Origin: CAZVIJ01 sp964626735
GTDB lineage: Bacteria; Patescibacteriota; Dojkabacteria; JAOAGR01
Assembly (NCBI GenBank): GCA_964626735.1
Contig: CAZVIJ010000045.1
Location: 1-14,680 of the forward strand
Reading direction: 5' to 3'
Length of the DNA stretch: 14,680 nt
Shown here: in pieces, positions 1 through 7,297 of the stretch
Position numbering within the stretch: position 1 is the stretch's first letter
How the letters are laid out: the number at the start of each line of letters is the position of its first letter
Notes under the pieces: model-generated
Database searches by the model: none
What the model saw: only the letters and a program-made list of their open reading frames with translations
What the model was told of the DNA's origin: nothing
Position numbers and translations under genes: made by a program

Positions 1-1339
1 GCTTGAATGCGTATCGGTACAGCGCTTCGCCGGTCGCATCCCCGTTTAGGAGGCACTTCATACTGCCGCAATCATTCCCCGCCCACATCGACATAACGAC
101 ATTCGGCGTATACGCATAAAAGCTGACATCGCCCGGCCTGCCGTCGGGAGAATCTGAAGTACCCGTGATTCCGGCAATGTCCATGTTTGCGGAAAGATCC
201 TTGAGCGATTGATCGTAATCGAACAACCAATAATGTTTATTCATATCGTTGATCGCATACGCGTATTTGGCGTCGACCGCCTTAGTGCTTTCTCGTTTCG
301 GCGCGTAAACAACTTTTCCGTCCTTGTCCTTGATTTCCAGAATCGAGATACCGTCATGGTACGCGCCTCCGTTGGCGAGCGTGGCGTATGCATGCGTATT
401 ATCGAGAAGCGTCACATTCGTGGAACCGATAGCAGCAGATGGCCCCGCAACGGTATCGCCGAACTTCGAGAGACCGGTCAAGCGCTGATACGTATCGACA
501 AAGTTCGTCTTTCCCACTTGATTGAGCGTGGCAATAACCGGTACATTGAGCGATCTTGCGAGCGCCGTACGCATCGGCAATATCTCCCCGAACATCCCGA
601 ACTTCCTGTCAAAATTGTGCGGATAATACGACATCACCGAACCATCCCAGCGTAGATCGAGCCTCTTGTCGGGGACCGGCGAAAATACTTGTGCACCGCC
701 TCTCAGTGCGCTCAAATAAACGAACGGCTTTATCGAACTACCCGGCGACCTGCTCCCGAGCGCAGCATTGAACTGCGGATGGAATTTCGGGTCGGTGGAT
801 TCGGCATAGAAATCTTTCGAGCCGACCATAGCTAGTATCTCCCCTGTCTTCGGATCGATTACGACGCCAGCCGCGTTTTGCGCACCGATAAATTTCTGGA
901 AATTCGAATCTGCGACCTGCCGCTTCAATGTCTCCTGCAGCAGTTCTTGCGTCGGGAGATCTACCGCCGTCTTTATCGTATACCCCTTGCCTTTTATGTA
1001 ATCCAAACCATGCTCGTTCTCTGACAGCTTATCCGCGAATATCGTGTCGAGCTGCATGGTCGTGTAGTCGATATAATGCGGGGCTTTCTTGTCGCCTGCC
1101 TTAGCCTTGGCGATGGTGAACAATTGGATTCCATTCCTGTCCGTGAAAACGGTTGCATCGTCCGAGGAGCTTGTCGATGTCGTGTTGGTAGACTTTTGTG
1201 TAATCGACTGCTTTACCTGCGTCGGAATTCCGGTTCCCCGAAATCCGAAGTAGATTACGCCGACGAGTACCGCAATGAGACTGACGATAACGATGCCGAG
1301 GATAATAATTTGATTCTTTACTTTAGAAGCCGCAGCCAT
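1..1339 (-). CDS. Membrane-anchored penicillin-binding transpeptidase, partial (C-terminus beyond left edge)
   Basis: 446 residues are visible and the frame is open at the left edge. Residues about 8-32 form one membrane helix. A Ser/Thr-rich linker follows, and then, at about residue 86, the short stretch that normally precedes the transpeptidase domain in class A PBPs. No GT51 glycosyltransferase domain lies between. The transpeptidase domain carries the SxxK motif as SSIK at 201-204 (PGSSIKPFVYL) and the SxN motif as SLN at 263-265 (ARSLNVPVI). The third motif, normally KTG, reads ITG at 391-393 (AGITGTS), and YTPNVV and WAGND follow as in the family. PBP transpeptidases cross-link peptidoglycan stems outside the membrane. 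This one looks like a class A relative that lost its glycosyltransferase half. Loss of the KTG lysine could weaken or alter catalysis. The start is the ATG 6 bases after a TATAAT box. The transpeptidase fold is sure; activity is not. Confidence 0.9.
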   Translation of the reverse strand, partial: MAAASKVKNQIIILGIVIVSLIAVLVGVIYFGFRGTGIPTQVKQSITQKSTNTTSTSSSDDATVFTDRNGIQLFTIAKAKAGDKKAPHYIDYTTMQLDTIFADKLSENEHGLDYIKGKGYTIKTAVDLPTQELLQETLKRQVADSNFQKFIGAQNAAGVVIDPKTGEILAMVGSKDFYAESTDPKFHPQFNAALGSRSPGSSIKPFVYLSALRGGAQVFSPVPDKRLDLRWDGSVMSYYPHNFDRKFGMFGEILPMRTALARSLNVPVIATLNQVGKTNFVDTYQRLTGLSKFGDTVAGPSAAIGSTNVTLLDNTHAYATLANGGAYHDGISILEIKDKDGKVVYAPKRESTKAVDAKYAYAINDMNKHYWLFDYDQSLKDLSANMDIAGITGTSDSPDGRPGDVSFYAYTPNVVMSMWAGNDCGSMKCLLNGDATGEALYRYAFK

Positions 1340-1345
1340 GGACAG

Positions 1346-1351
1346 ATTATA
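1346..1351 (-). promoter_or_regulatory. -10 box (TATAAT) of the transpeptidase gene
   Basis: Reads TGC-TATAAT on the minus strand, an extended -10. It ends 6 bases before the ATG, so transcription would start at or next to the start codon. No clear -35 hexamer is seen 17 bases upstream. Confidence 0.7.
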
Positions 1352-1392
1352 GCATTCACCAATTTGTTAGTGATTTATGATTTGGCCAGTGG

Positions 1393-1398
1393 TATGAT
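1393..1398 (+). promoter_or_regulatory. -10 box (TATGAT) of the zinc-ribbon gene
   Basis: Extended -10 TGG-TATGAT, 8 bases before the ATG at 1407. It is divergent from the transpeptidase promoter, and the two share a 67-base intergenic region. Confidence 0.6.
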
Positions 1399-1406
1399 GA
1401 ACTATT

Positions 1407-1769
1407 ATGCTGAAACCTAAAGGTCCGTACTGCCAAAGCTGCGGGTTGCCAATCTCAAGGGACTATTTGCAGAACGGAACCGAAGCGAACGGAAGCCCAA
1501 GCCAAGACTACTGCATCTTGTGCTACGAGGACGGACAGTTCAATGAGCCGGATATTACCATGGAAGGCATGATAGAGATTACGAAAGAACGGTTGAAAGA
1601 AATGTACATTCCGGAGTTCCTACTCAATTCGTTTACGAAAGATATTCCGAACCTCAAGCGTTGGAACGGTCAAGCTTCATCGCAATCTCAAGCAACGCCG
1701 CTTCCTCCGATGCCTGAGACTCCGCCGTCGGCTCCAACTCCTCCCACTCCATCCCGATTCGCGTTTTGA
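1407..1769 (+). CDS. Small putative zinc-ribbon protein (Zn_ribbon_2 type) with Pro-rich tail
   Basis: 120 residues. Cys9-x2-Cys12 (CQSCG) and Cys36-x2-Cys39 (YCILCY) form a four-Cys metal site. The stretch between them (GTEANGS) and the segment after it (FNEPDITMEGMIEI) match the widespread small putative zinc-ribbon family with CQSCGMP and DYC-x2-C signatures. Members are cytoplasmic and of unknown biochemical role. From about residue 90 the protein turns into a Ser/Gln and then Pro/Thr-rich tail, absent from the minimal family core and probably disordered. The start lies 8 bases after an extended -10 box, with no ribosome binding site. It is divergent from the transpeptidase gene. Family assignment is from recalled motif spacing; function is unknown. 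Confidence 0.85.
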   Translation: MLKPKGPYCQSCGLPISRDYLQNGTEANGSPSQDYCILCYEDGQFNEPDITMEGMIEITKERLKEMYIPEFLLNSFTKDIPNLKRWNGQASSQSQATPLPPMPETPPSAPTPPTPSRFAF

Positions 1770-1815
1770 TTTGTACCGTATACGTACGGCTCTGAGAAAA
1801 TTATTAAAAACCTGT

Positions 1816-1821
1816 TAGTAT
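1816..1821 (+). promoter_or_regulatory. -10 box (TAGTAT) of the 1828 gene
   Basis: Extended -10 TGT-TAGTAT, 6 bases before the ATG at 1828. It lies inside the 58-base gap after the zinc-ribbon gene, so the two genes are probably transcribed separately. Confidence 0.5.
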
Positions 1822-1827
1822 TGCGTA

Positions 1828-3207
1828 ATGGAACCAGGGCAGACAGATGTATTGGATAACCTCGCCGGAAAAAAGCCGAAGAAAGGCAAGCTGCTTTCGT
1901 ATATCGGTATCGGCGCTGTAGCTCTTATTCTCGTATCGGGCGGTGCCTACGCTGCGTTTGTTAGCAGGCCGCGCAACACAACGGTACATTCAAACACCCA
2001 AACGACACCGACTCCCTCAAAATCTGCCGTCACTACCGCAACGCCGACTCCTAAACCCGGCGAATACCCACGAGATACGAATACCTCGGGAGATACGTAC
2101 AATACCTATACGTTTGCAGACCGATTCACGTTCACGACTGATGACGACGGCGACCATGAAGTTCAAATCGATCTGAGCTTTCCGTACCAGCTCGATGAAA
2201 CCGTATCGCGAGAAGAATCGAACAACAGCCAAATGATCACGGTCAAGCGCGGAGACGACTCGCTCATTCTCGGGTTGAACTACGGCAAATATCCGAAACA
2301 AAATACCGCTCAAGTCGCCCAGGTAGGAACACCAGTGCTCGCCACCGACGAATCGAAGCACATAGCAAAACTAGTTTCCCAAGGGACGACAACGTACTAT
2401 GGCGTCGATTGCGATAGCTGCGCGACGAAGCTGACGCAGGTAATGAACCTCGACAGTTCGATACCGCTAAAATTGGTTCCAAACGGGATGCAGGTACATG
2501 CATCGATGCATACGAAAGATGCGACAACAGAAAAGGCGTTCGACGAACTCGTTTCCCATATCAAGGTGCGCAGCAAAATCCTTCCCAACGACAGCAAGAA
2601 GAAATCGCTCATCATCCCCTTGAATGCGCAATATTCACGCTACGTGAATTTCGAGTACGGTTTCGAAGTGACCTATCCCGTTAAGGCATGGGGGACCAAT
2701 CAATGCATCAAAGGCGGCGCAACCTGGACGTATCCGAAAGGCACCAACCTGCCGATTGTCGATATCGTTCCCGTCGAGGATATCGAGAACAAAACGGTAT
2801 ATTTCGCGGACAAGCAAGGTGTCGTCTTCGTCGACAGCAAGTCGTCGAGCGGCAAGATCAGCCATGTCCAATGTTCGGTCAGGGATTTCACCCTTGCCGA
2901 TTTGCGGAAGATTCCGAGTTCCATCGACAGTACCGTACCGACATTTCTCAATACGACCCGCATACTCTTCGGTTCGTTCGCCGATTACGCGAATATTTTC
3001 GATAAAGAGCACGGCCCCGGCTGCAAAGCGAAAAGGGATTTGACGGAACAACTGCCGGTCGGACAGCAATGCTCGCTCAATTATGTATATAAGTCTGGCG
3101 CCGATAAAGATGCAAATTTTTCGTATACGTATACGATCGGGCAAAGCGCAAAGTTCACTTCGATCTCGGGTACCCAAGATTTCTACCTTGAGGTCGTAGG
3201 GAAATAA
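1828..3207 (+). CDS. Exported membrane-anchored protein, PsbP-like motif, unknown function
   Basis: 459 residues. A Lys-rich N-terminus (GKKPKKGK) precedes one membrane helix at about 22-45, then a Thr/Pro/Ser-rich linker to about 78, then an extracytoplasmic region. Residues 272-284 contain NFEYGFEVTYP, the YGFxxxYP signature seen in PsbP-like and similar exported domains. An earlier stretch at 110-155 (DLSFPYQ, then a beta-rich run) may be a diverged first copy, giving two related halves. The six cysteines (195, 198, 293, 349, 399, 415) all lie outside the membrane and could form disulfides. No catalytic motif is visible. The positive-inside rule places the N-terminus in the cytoplasm. The anchor-plus-linker design resembles the protein encoded at 3925-5157, though I see no clear alignment between the two. 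The start is set by the -10 box 6 bases upstream. Confidence 0.8.
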   Translation: MEPGQTDVLDNLAGKKPKKGKLLSYIGIGAVALILVSGGAYAAFVSRPRNTTVHSNTQTTPTPSKSAVTTATPTPKPGEYPRDTNTSGDTYNTYTFADRFTFTTDDDGDHEVQIDLSFPYQLDETVSREESNNSQMITVKRGDDSLILGLNYGKYPKQNTAQVAQVGTPVLATDESKHIAKLVSQGTTTYYGVDCDSCATKLTQVMNLDSSIPLKLVPNGMQVHASMHTKDATTEKAFDELVSHIKVRSKILPNDSKKKSLIIPLNAQYSRYVNFEYGFEVTYPVKAWGTNQCIKGGATWTYPKGTNLPIVDIVPVEDIENKTVYFADKQGVVFVDSKSSSGKISHVQCSVRDFTLADLRKIPSSIDSTVPTFLNTTRILFGSFADYANIFDKEHGPGCKAKRDLTEQLPVGQQCSLNYVYKSGADKDANFSYTYTIGQSAKFTSISGTQDFYLEVVGK

Positions 3208-3239
3208 CGGGTACATATAGCCATTCTAGGCAGGACGAC

Positions 3240-3245
3240 TATAAT
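3240..3245 (+). promoter_or_regulatory. -10 box (TATAAT) of the winged-helix gene
   Basis: Perfect TATAAT, 5 bases before the ATG at 3251, within the 43-base gap after the preceding gene. No purine-rich ribosome binding site fits between box and start. Confidence 0.7.
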
Positions 3246-3250
3246 CGTTC

Positions 3251-3916
3251 ATGTATTCTGTCGCATCTGGATTGAACGGATATGAACCCGAAGACGGCCA
3301 GGAAATGCTGGGAACCGACGGCGAAGTTTTTCTCCCTACACCTCGATTAGCGAATACTCTTGCTTTTCTCGCGAGGAATAAACATATCGGATTTGACCGA
3401 GAGGTGCTGGCGCAGATGGTTAGCCGGCATTACGGTCCGATACATAAGTCGCAATTGGGCAGCGCCTTTGCAGGAAATCGAAGCCACCTCTCGGCGCCGT
3501 GCGATGATTTCGAAGGATATCGCCTGGTAAGCGAATCAACGTATGTCGTCTATACCGATTTGCGGGCACGACCATTCTTTCCGGCAGTAGCCGACGGATT
3601 CGCGACACTGGATAACCTCGACGAGCCGCTCTACTCGACGGTTATCGACCGAGCCGGAGACGTTGTGCTGTTGTCGAGAAGAGAGCTCATGCTTTTGATG
3701 CTGTTGCGAGGAAATGTCGGAAGGGCGGTGTCGCGATCCGAGATGATCCCCTACGTGTACGGAGATAGCTTGGCAACCGAAACCGATCTTAACGGGCTCG
3801 TTCGTAAAGTGCGCATCAAGCTCGGCATCAACGACAATACCATCGAGCATCCTTCCGCAATCATTCCAATCGATGGCCTCGGTTACCGCCTGGTTGTTCG
3901 CGCAAGCATGCTTTGA
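3251..3916 (+). CDS. Tandem winged-helix (OmpR/PhoB-type) transcriptional regulator without receiver domain
   Basis: 221 residues. The C-terminal part (about 127-216) is a recognisable OmpR/PhoB-type winged helix: LSRRELMLLMLL, then GRAVSRSEMIPYVYG, then the recognition-helix segment LNGLVRKVRIKLG, and the closing wing GLGYRLVV. The N-terminal part (about 27-101) has the same order in weaker form: PTPRLANTLAFLARN, FDREVLAQMV, a helix ending NRSHL, and EGYRLVS. It is probably a second, diverged winged helix. There is no phospho-receiver or membrane segment, so it is not a standard response regulator. It is presumably a cytoplasmic DNA-binding protein; its targets are unknown, and the envelope genes around it are candidates by position only. 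Its stop lies 8 bases from the stop of the convergent gene. Confidence 0.82.
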   Translation: MYSVASGLNGYEPEDGQEMLGTDGEVFLPTPRLANTLAFLARNKHIGFDREVLAQMVSRHYGPIHKSQLGSAFAGNRSHLSAPCDDFEGYRLVSESTYVVYTDLRARPFFPAVADGFATLDNLDEPLYSTVIDRAGDVVLLSRRELMLLMLLRGNVGRAVSRSEMIPYVYGDSLATETDLNGLVRKVRIKLGINDNTIEHPSAIIPIDGLGYRLVVRASML

Positions 3917-3924
3917 TTACGAAT

Positions 3925-5157
3925 TTACCTGACATACTCAACGAACGGATCTATTTTCCAAGGACCGCCTTTGCAGTTGTTCGCAGGATTCTTTCCTACT
4001 CTCAGCGTCGTTGCGTCCGTCATTTGAATCAAGAGGGCGGTGTCCGGCAAGGAATAATTGTATTGATTCTTCAATTGATAACAGTAGATGTTCCCATTCG
4101 GTTTCACATACTTGAAATCGACGTCGACGAGGCCTTCAGATTTGGGAGAGAATACATAATACGACTTCGTATCGATTCCGATCGACTCGAGCTTGTTTCC
4201 CAAGGAAAAAATGCCCAAGCCGTGATCGAGGTTGCTGTGGGCGAGATTTATTTCCATCGCAGGATCGCCGAGCATGTCGCTCGGGACATCGCGAGTAAAC
4301 CACAAGCCTTGGGCAGTGCCGGGGAGATCCTGATATATTGTTCCGCACTTCGGTTCGCCTGGCTCGCGGACCTTGTAGGTATAGTCTCCAATTTTCTTGT
4401 ACAGCTCTTGCGATAATTGGCTCGGGAAATAATCTAGCGAGCAAACGTAATGGCTATCGTTCTTCCATCGAGCCGGATTCGCCAAGGTAGGCACCGGCTC
4501 GCGCTCGTCTACGAGGCCGAAATCAAGACCGGCAGGTTTATCGGTGCCGCCGCCGCTGAAGCCGACCGGTTCCCCTCCCAGCATGGGAATGTTTACGTTT
4601 TTCGCATACGTATGTTCGGTGATCTCGCCGCTCACCTTGCTCTCTTGCGTAGTATCGTACGGCGGCTTCATGATGTCGGCAAGCTTGTTCGACAACTCCA
4701 CGATATGGATGAAGTATCCGGATACTTCCCTGCAGAACGTGAAATCGAGACGATACGAATCGAATGGATGCGCAGAACTCGCGTTGTCAAACTTAGTAAT
4801 CCTCGTTATCGTCATGGCGCCAGGAGCAACTATCGACGTCCGTGCCGGATTTGGCGCGTCCGGTTTTCCGACATTCAGGAAGTTGTAGTACATGTGGGGA
4901 GTCGCTCCGATATGTCCAGGAGGAGCAAAGTTTCCCATCGGGATAATAGTCGAAAGATCCTTAAGGGCAACGGGGCTCTCCATGAATAGTTGTTTCGTGT
5001 TCGGGCAATCGCTGAATGCCGGAACTTGCCCTTTATCATCGTCCAAATGTTTTTGTCGGTATTGTTTCGCGTAGAAGACCGCAGATAAAGTTAGCAGTAC
5101 GGCAACCAGGCTTATGGCCGCCAACCAGCGTTTCGACAGCTTCGGCATCAATCTCAT
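3925..5157 (-). CDS. Membrane-anchored exported protein with degenerate M23-like region
   Basis: 410 residues. One membrane helix at about 11-30 follows a basic N-terminus and leaves a large extracytoplasmic domain. Residues 72-93 (PMGNFAPPGHIGATPHMYY), 108-120 (SIVAPGAMTITRI) and 134-156 (YRLDFTFC, then GYFIHIVELS) recall the order of the lysostaphin/M23 peptidase fold: an H-x-n-H/D strand, an APxxG turn, and a strand with a terminal histidine. His82, His88 and His151 are candidate metal ligands. The classic HxxxD and HxH pair is not intact, so hydrolase activity is doubtful. Six cysteines (51, 142 and four more distal) may form disulfides. The distal half is unrecognised. The start ATG lies 5 bases after TACTAT; a second ATG three codons downstream is possible. 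The M23 relation is inference. Confidence 0.75.
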   Translation of the reverse strand: MRLMPKLSKRWLAAISLVAVLLTLSAVFYAKQYRQKHLDDDKGQVPAFSDCPNTKQLFMESPVALKDLSTIIPMGNFAPPGHIGATPHMYYNFLNVGKPDAPNPARTSIVAPGAMTITRITKFDNASSAHPFDSYRLDFTFCREVSGYFIHIVELSNKLADIMKPPYDTTQESKVSGEITEHTYAKNVNIPMLGGEPVGFSGGGTDKPAGLDFGLVDEREPVPTLANPARWKNDSHYVCSLDYFPSQLSQELYKKIGDYTYKVREPGEPKCGTIYQDLPGTAQGLWFTRDVPSDMLGDPAMEINLAHSNLDHGLGIFSLGNKLESIGIDTKSYYVFSPKSEGLVDVDFKYVKPNGNIYCYQLKNQYNYSLPDTALLIQMTDATTLRVGKNPANNCKGGPWKIDPFVEYVR

Positions 5158-5162
5158 GCACC

Positions 5163-5168
5163 ATAGTA
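5163..5168 (-). promoter_or_regulatory. -10 box (TACTAT) of the 3925-5157 gene
   Basis: TACTAT on the minus strand, 5 bases before the ATG at 5157. It is divergent from the promoter at 5202 within a 55-base intergenic region. Confidence 0.5.
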
Positions 5169-5201
5169 GATCATTTTCATGGCCAGCTGAAGATTATGGG
5201 T

Positions 5202-5207
5202 TATAAT
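5202..5207 (+). promoter_or_regulatory. -10 box (TATAAT) of the 5213 gene
   Basis: Perfect TATAAT, 5 bases before the ATG at 5213. This favours that ATG over the in-frame ATG three codons later. Confidence 0.7.
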
Positions 5208-5212
5208 ACGGC

Positions 5213-5863
5213 ATGTCAGCAATGAATCGATTAGGTTTCATGAACGAACCGGGGCAACAGTTCCGACCTGAACTCAACATCTACGCTCGCGGCTCACTCT
5301 GTATACCGGCAGGCGAAACCACATCGAGGTGGACGCTGATGCAAATCGTACTATCTGCCGACCCGCGATTGCAGCAGTGGATTGAGGTAGATCCGCTTGT
5401 AGCTCCACTGACGGCGTTAGTCGCCGATCCGTCGTTCGTAATCGAATCGAGGGCTTTTTTAGCGACATCAGAATCCCTTCCCCGGCTCAGTCAAGGAAAG
5501 CCTGTAACTCCCGAGGATACGTATGGTCCAACCGTAACCCAGGCATTAGGGCTTTTAACCTACCTTGCGCCTACGCGCCAAACTTCTATCGACACCGACA
5601 TGAGGGTTCGCGCCATACTAGACGATCCCGAATCTTTCGGAATCCGCCCTCAGAGGTTCAATGTCTTAGAGCCTATCCAGTTGGAATTGGGATTCTTGGC
5701 TGAGGTTTCCGATACGCTGCTTATCGCGTACCGGGCGACTGCGCGGAAAGCCCGAGGTGGCCAGACATACACCCGGCTCATCATGAGTCTTCAGGAACGC
5801 GATGAACACAACGGACCGAACGATCATTTCATCGACTCGATCGTCACTTGGGAGAACGAGTAA
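5213..5863 (+). CDS. Hypothetical soluble protein, 216 aa
   Basis: Not recognised. It has no signal peptide, membrane helix, metal motif or P-loop. Composition is that of an ordinary folded cytoplasmic protein, with mixed helix and strand and one cysteine near residue 30. The C-terminal third is charged (RKARGGQTYTRLIMSLQERDE) and ends in an acidic tail. It has its own perfect -10 box and sits 24 bases upstream of the co-directional gene at 5888, which also has its own -10 box, so the two may be independent units that work together. Good length, sensible start and TAA stop support a real gene. It belongs to a set of unassigned soluble proteins spread over 5.2-12.1 kb. Confidence 0.75.
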   Translation: MSAMNRLGFMNEPGQQFRPELNIYARGSLCIPAGETTSRWTLMQIVLSADPRLQQWIEVDPLVAPLTALVADPSFVIESRAFLATSESLPRLSQGKPVTPEDTYGPTVTQALGLLTYLAPTRQTSIDTDMRVRAILDDPESFGIRPQRFNVLEPIQLELGFLAEVSDTLLIAYRATARKARGGQTYTRLIMSLQERDEHNGPNDHFIDSIVTWENE

Positions 5864-5871
5864 GGGCATGC

Positions 5872-5877
5872 TATACT
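5872..5877 (+). promoter_or_regulatory. -10 box (TATACT) of the 5888 gene
   Basis: Extended -10 TGC-TATACT, 10 bases before the ATG at 5888, the longest spacing in the window. A leader of a few bases is possible here. Confidence 0.5.
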
Positions 5878-5887
5878 TCTGCCTTTC

Positions 5888-6691
5888 ATGAGGAACCTTT
5901 TCAAATTCAACCGTGAAACTGGAGCGTATTTTGATGCTGGAAAATTCGTCGATGGAGGATTACGGATTGTCGATCGGTCGGATGGAGAGTTGAAAAGTTT
6001 ATACGGTCTCGCGCCGTTTATTTACTTGGGCGAATCAATTGCTCGATTAAACGCAGAGACCCGCAATTCTCAATCCGATTTTTACAAGCATAGGAATCAT
6101 TACTCGAGCCTTGTGAGCCTGGCTTTCGAACATGTTCGGACCTATCGCCAAAGTAATGGGGTTCACCAACTGCCCACTGTTTTGATCGGACATCTCTACC
6201 CTGCTCTCTTCCATGCCTTGATGCATATGTTCGATATTCCGATTCGCGTATCGTCGCCGACCGAAGATTTCGGGCAAAAAACGGATTATTGGTATTCCGA
6301 TGGGGATCGCGAAGTTCGAATCGATGTCACGGTCGATACCGCGATCAACAAAGGAAGCCAATATTACAACGACAATCCTATAATCCCCCTGACGCTGCCT
6401 GCGCTGACATCTTCACCATGCGCACGTTTTGTCGATTCCATACTGCGCATTACCTCTGCCACACCACTGCGAAATTTCCTCGACTCAGGCACGCCATCGG
6501 GTACCATTCCGGAATCCGAGCGAAATCGTTTCCATGAAATCGGGAGAGAGGCGCTTGCTGCTGTCGTCGAACTTAATCGGCAGACGCTCGGGAATCTCTA
6601 CAGAGAGCACGGTACTTCTCTTGCTGCGGTACTCGACACTATTTCAATGAGGTCGCAATTTCGGCAGCATGAAGCTGTATTCGATTGTTAA
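5888..6691 (+). CDS. Hypothetical soluble protein, 267 aa
   Basis: Not recognised. There is no signal peptide or confident membrane helix. The middle holds a His-containing hydrophobic stretch at about 98-116 (LIGHLYPALFHALMHMF). A strand-like segment follows at about 130-150 (KTDYWYSDGDREVRIDVTV) whose spaced acidic residues loosely recall a PD-(D/E)xK nuclease core but lack the E-x-K, so I do not assign one. The C-terminus is helical. The ATG start follows an extended -10 box by 10 bases. The TAA stop overlaps the stop of the convergent gene by three bases through the palindrome TTAA. It probably pairs with the 5213 gene by position only. Confidence 0.75.
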   Translation: MRNLFKFNRETGAYFDAGKFVDGGLRIVDRSDGELKSLYGLAPFIYLGESIARLNAETRNSQSDFYKHRNHYSSLVSLAFEHVRTYRQSNGVHQLPTVLIGHLYPALFHALMHMFDIPIRVSSPTEDFGQKTDYWYSDGDREVRIDVTVDTAINKGSQYYNDNPIIPLTLPALTSSPCARFVDSILRITSATPLRNFLDSGTPSGTIPESERNRFHEIGREALAAVVELNRQTLGNLYREHGTSLAAVLDTISMRSQFRQHEAVFDC

Positions 6692-7260
6692 CCGAACACG
6701 TTGACTTTCGCACCGGTAAAGTACTCGATCAAGAATAGGACAAGCCAAAGCGCATAGAAGAGCGCCGTTCCAAGCCCGATATTGATGACCATGCCGAATC
6801 CCTCAGACCGCTTCTCTGCCGAATCGGCCATAATAATTTTGGCGACTGCCCGCATGACGGCGATGATTGCCCCAATAGCGATTATTATCGGAATCGACTT
6901 TATAAACCGGTTGAAGTAGCTCAATGGTTTTTGGTCCTTATTCAGCTGTTCGCAATTCGGGTCGAGCGGATCTGGGACGTAACCGATTGGGCATCCTCCC
7001 CAGGTACCTCCCGAACCCCATCCGCTTCCTCCGCCGCCGTTCCATCCGCTTGGCGTTGAGGTCGGTACCGGAGCGTTATTCTGGTTAGCGCCACCGCCGT
7101 TATGCTGCGGAGGATTGACTGGTCCGCCGCCTCCTCCTCTGCCGTTAAAGGCAATCGGCTCGGAGGTGTCGAACGCTTTGGCCGAAGGCGCGAACGTTAT
7201 CCAGAAAACCGCAGTCACGCCTATCAATACACGCACAAGGAAGTTACGCCACGATTTCAT
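6688..7260 (-). CDS. Pilin or VirB2/TrbC-like secreted two-helix membrane protein with Gly-rich segment
   Basis: 190 residues. An N-terminal signal peptide (about 1-29) has a basic start, a hydrophobic core and a cleavage-like PSAKA site. A Gly/Asn/Pro/Trp-rich, low-complexity segment follows at about 39-90 (several runs of 4-5 glycines, GWGSGG). Cys90 and Cys103 flank a Pro/Asp-rich loop and could pair. Two membrane helices at about 119-141 and 158-180 are separated by a short charged loop (ADSAEKRSEGFG). Signal peptide plus two C-terminal helices with a polar loop is the layout of VirB2/TrbC pilins, which build conjugative or type IV secretion pili. The 50-residue Gly-rich insert is unusual for them. 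No ATPase or channel gene is in view, so the secretion link is inference; a generic membrane protein is the alternative. Confidence 0.78.
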   Translation of the reverse strand: MKSWRNFLVRVLIGVTAVFWITFAPSAKAFDTSEPIAFNGRGGGGGPVNPPQHNGGGANQNNAPVPTSTPSGWNGGGGSGWGSGGTWGGCPIGYVPDPLDPNCEQLNKDQKPLSYFNRFIKSIPIIIAIGAIIAVMRAVAKIIMADSAEKRSEGFGMVINIGLGTALFYALWLVLFLIEYFTGAKVNVFG

Positions 7261-7266
7261 TACACC

Positions 7267-7272
7267 AGACTA
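7267..7272 (-). promoter_or_regulatory. -10 box (TAGTCT) of the pilin-like gene
   Basis: Extended -10 TGC-TAGTCT on the minus strand, 6 bases before the ATG at 7260, in the 37-base gap after the upstream gene. It is a weak match to consensus, supported mainly by its position. Confidence 0.4.
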
Positions 7273-7297
7273 GCAGATTGGGAAAAAAAGATCACTG

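Noticed and set aside
209..1420. Plus-strand open frames opposite the transpeptidase gene
   Set aside because: They lie antisense to a gene with clear PBP motifs, have no family-like features, and arise from its codon pattern.
1776..1789. Hairpin CCGTA-TACG-TACGG after the zinc-ribbon gene as an intrinsic terminator
   Set aside because: The stem is only five pairs and an A-rich stretch, not a T-tract, follows.
5888..6691. PD-(D/E)xK nuclease in the KTDYWY...REVRIDVTV segment
   Set aside because: The acidic spacing is suggestive, but the E-x-K half is absent and no other nuclease feature is seen.
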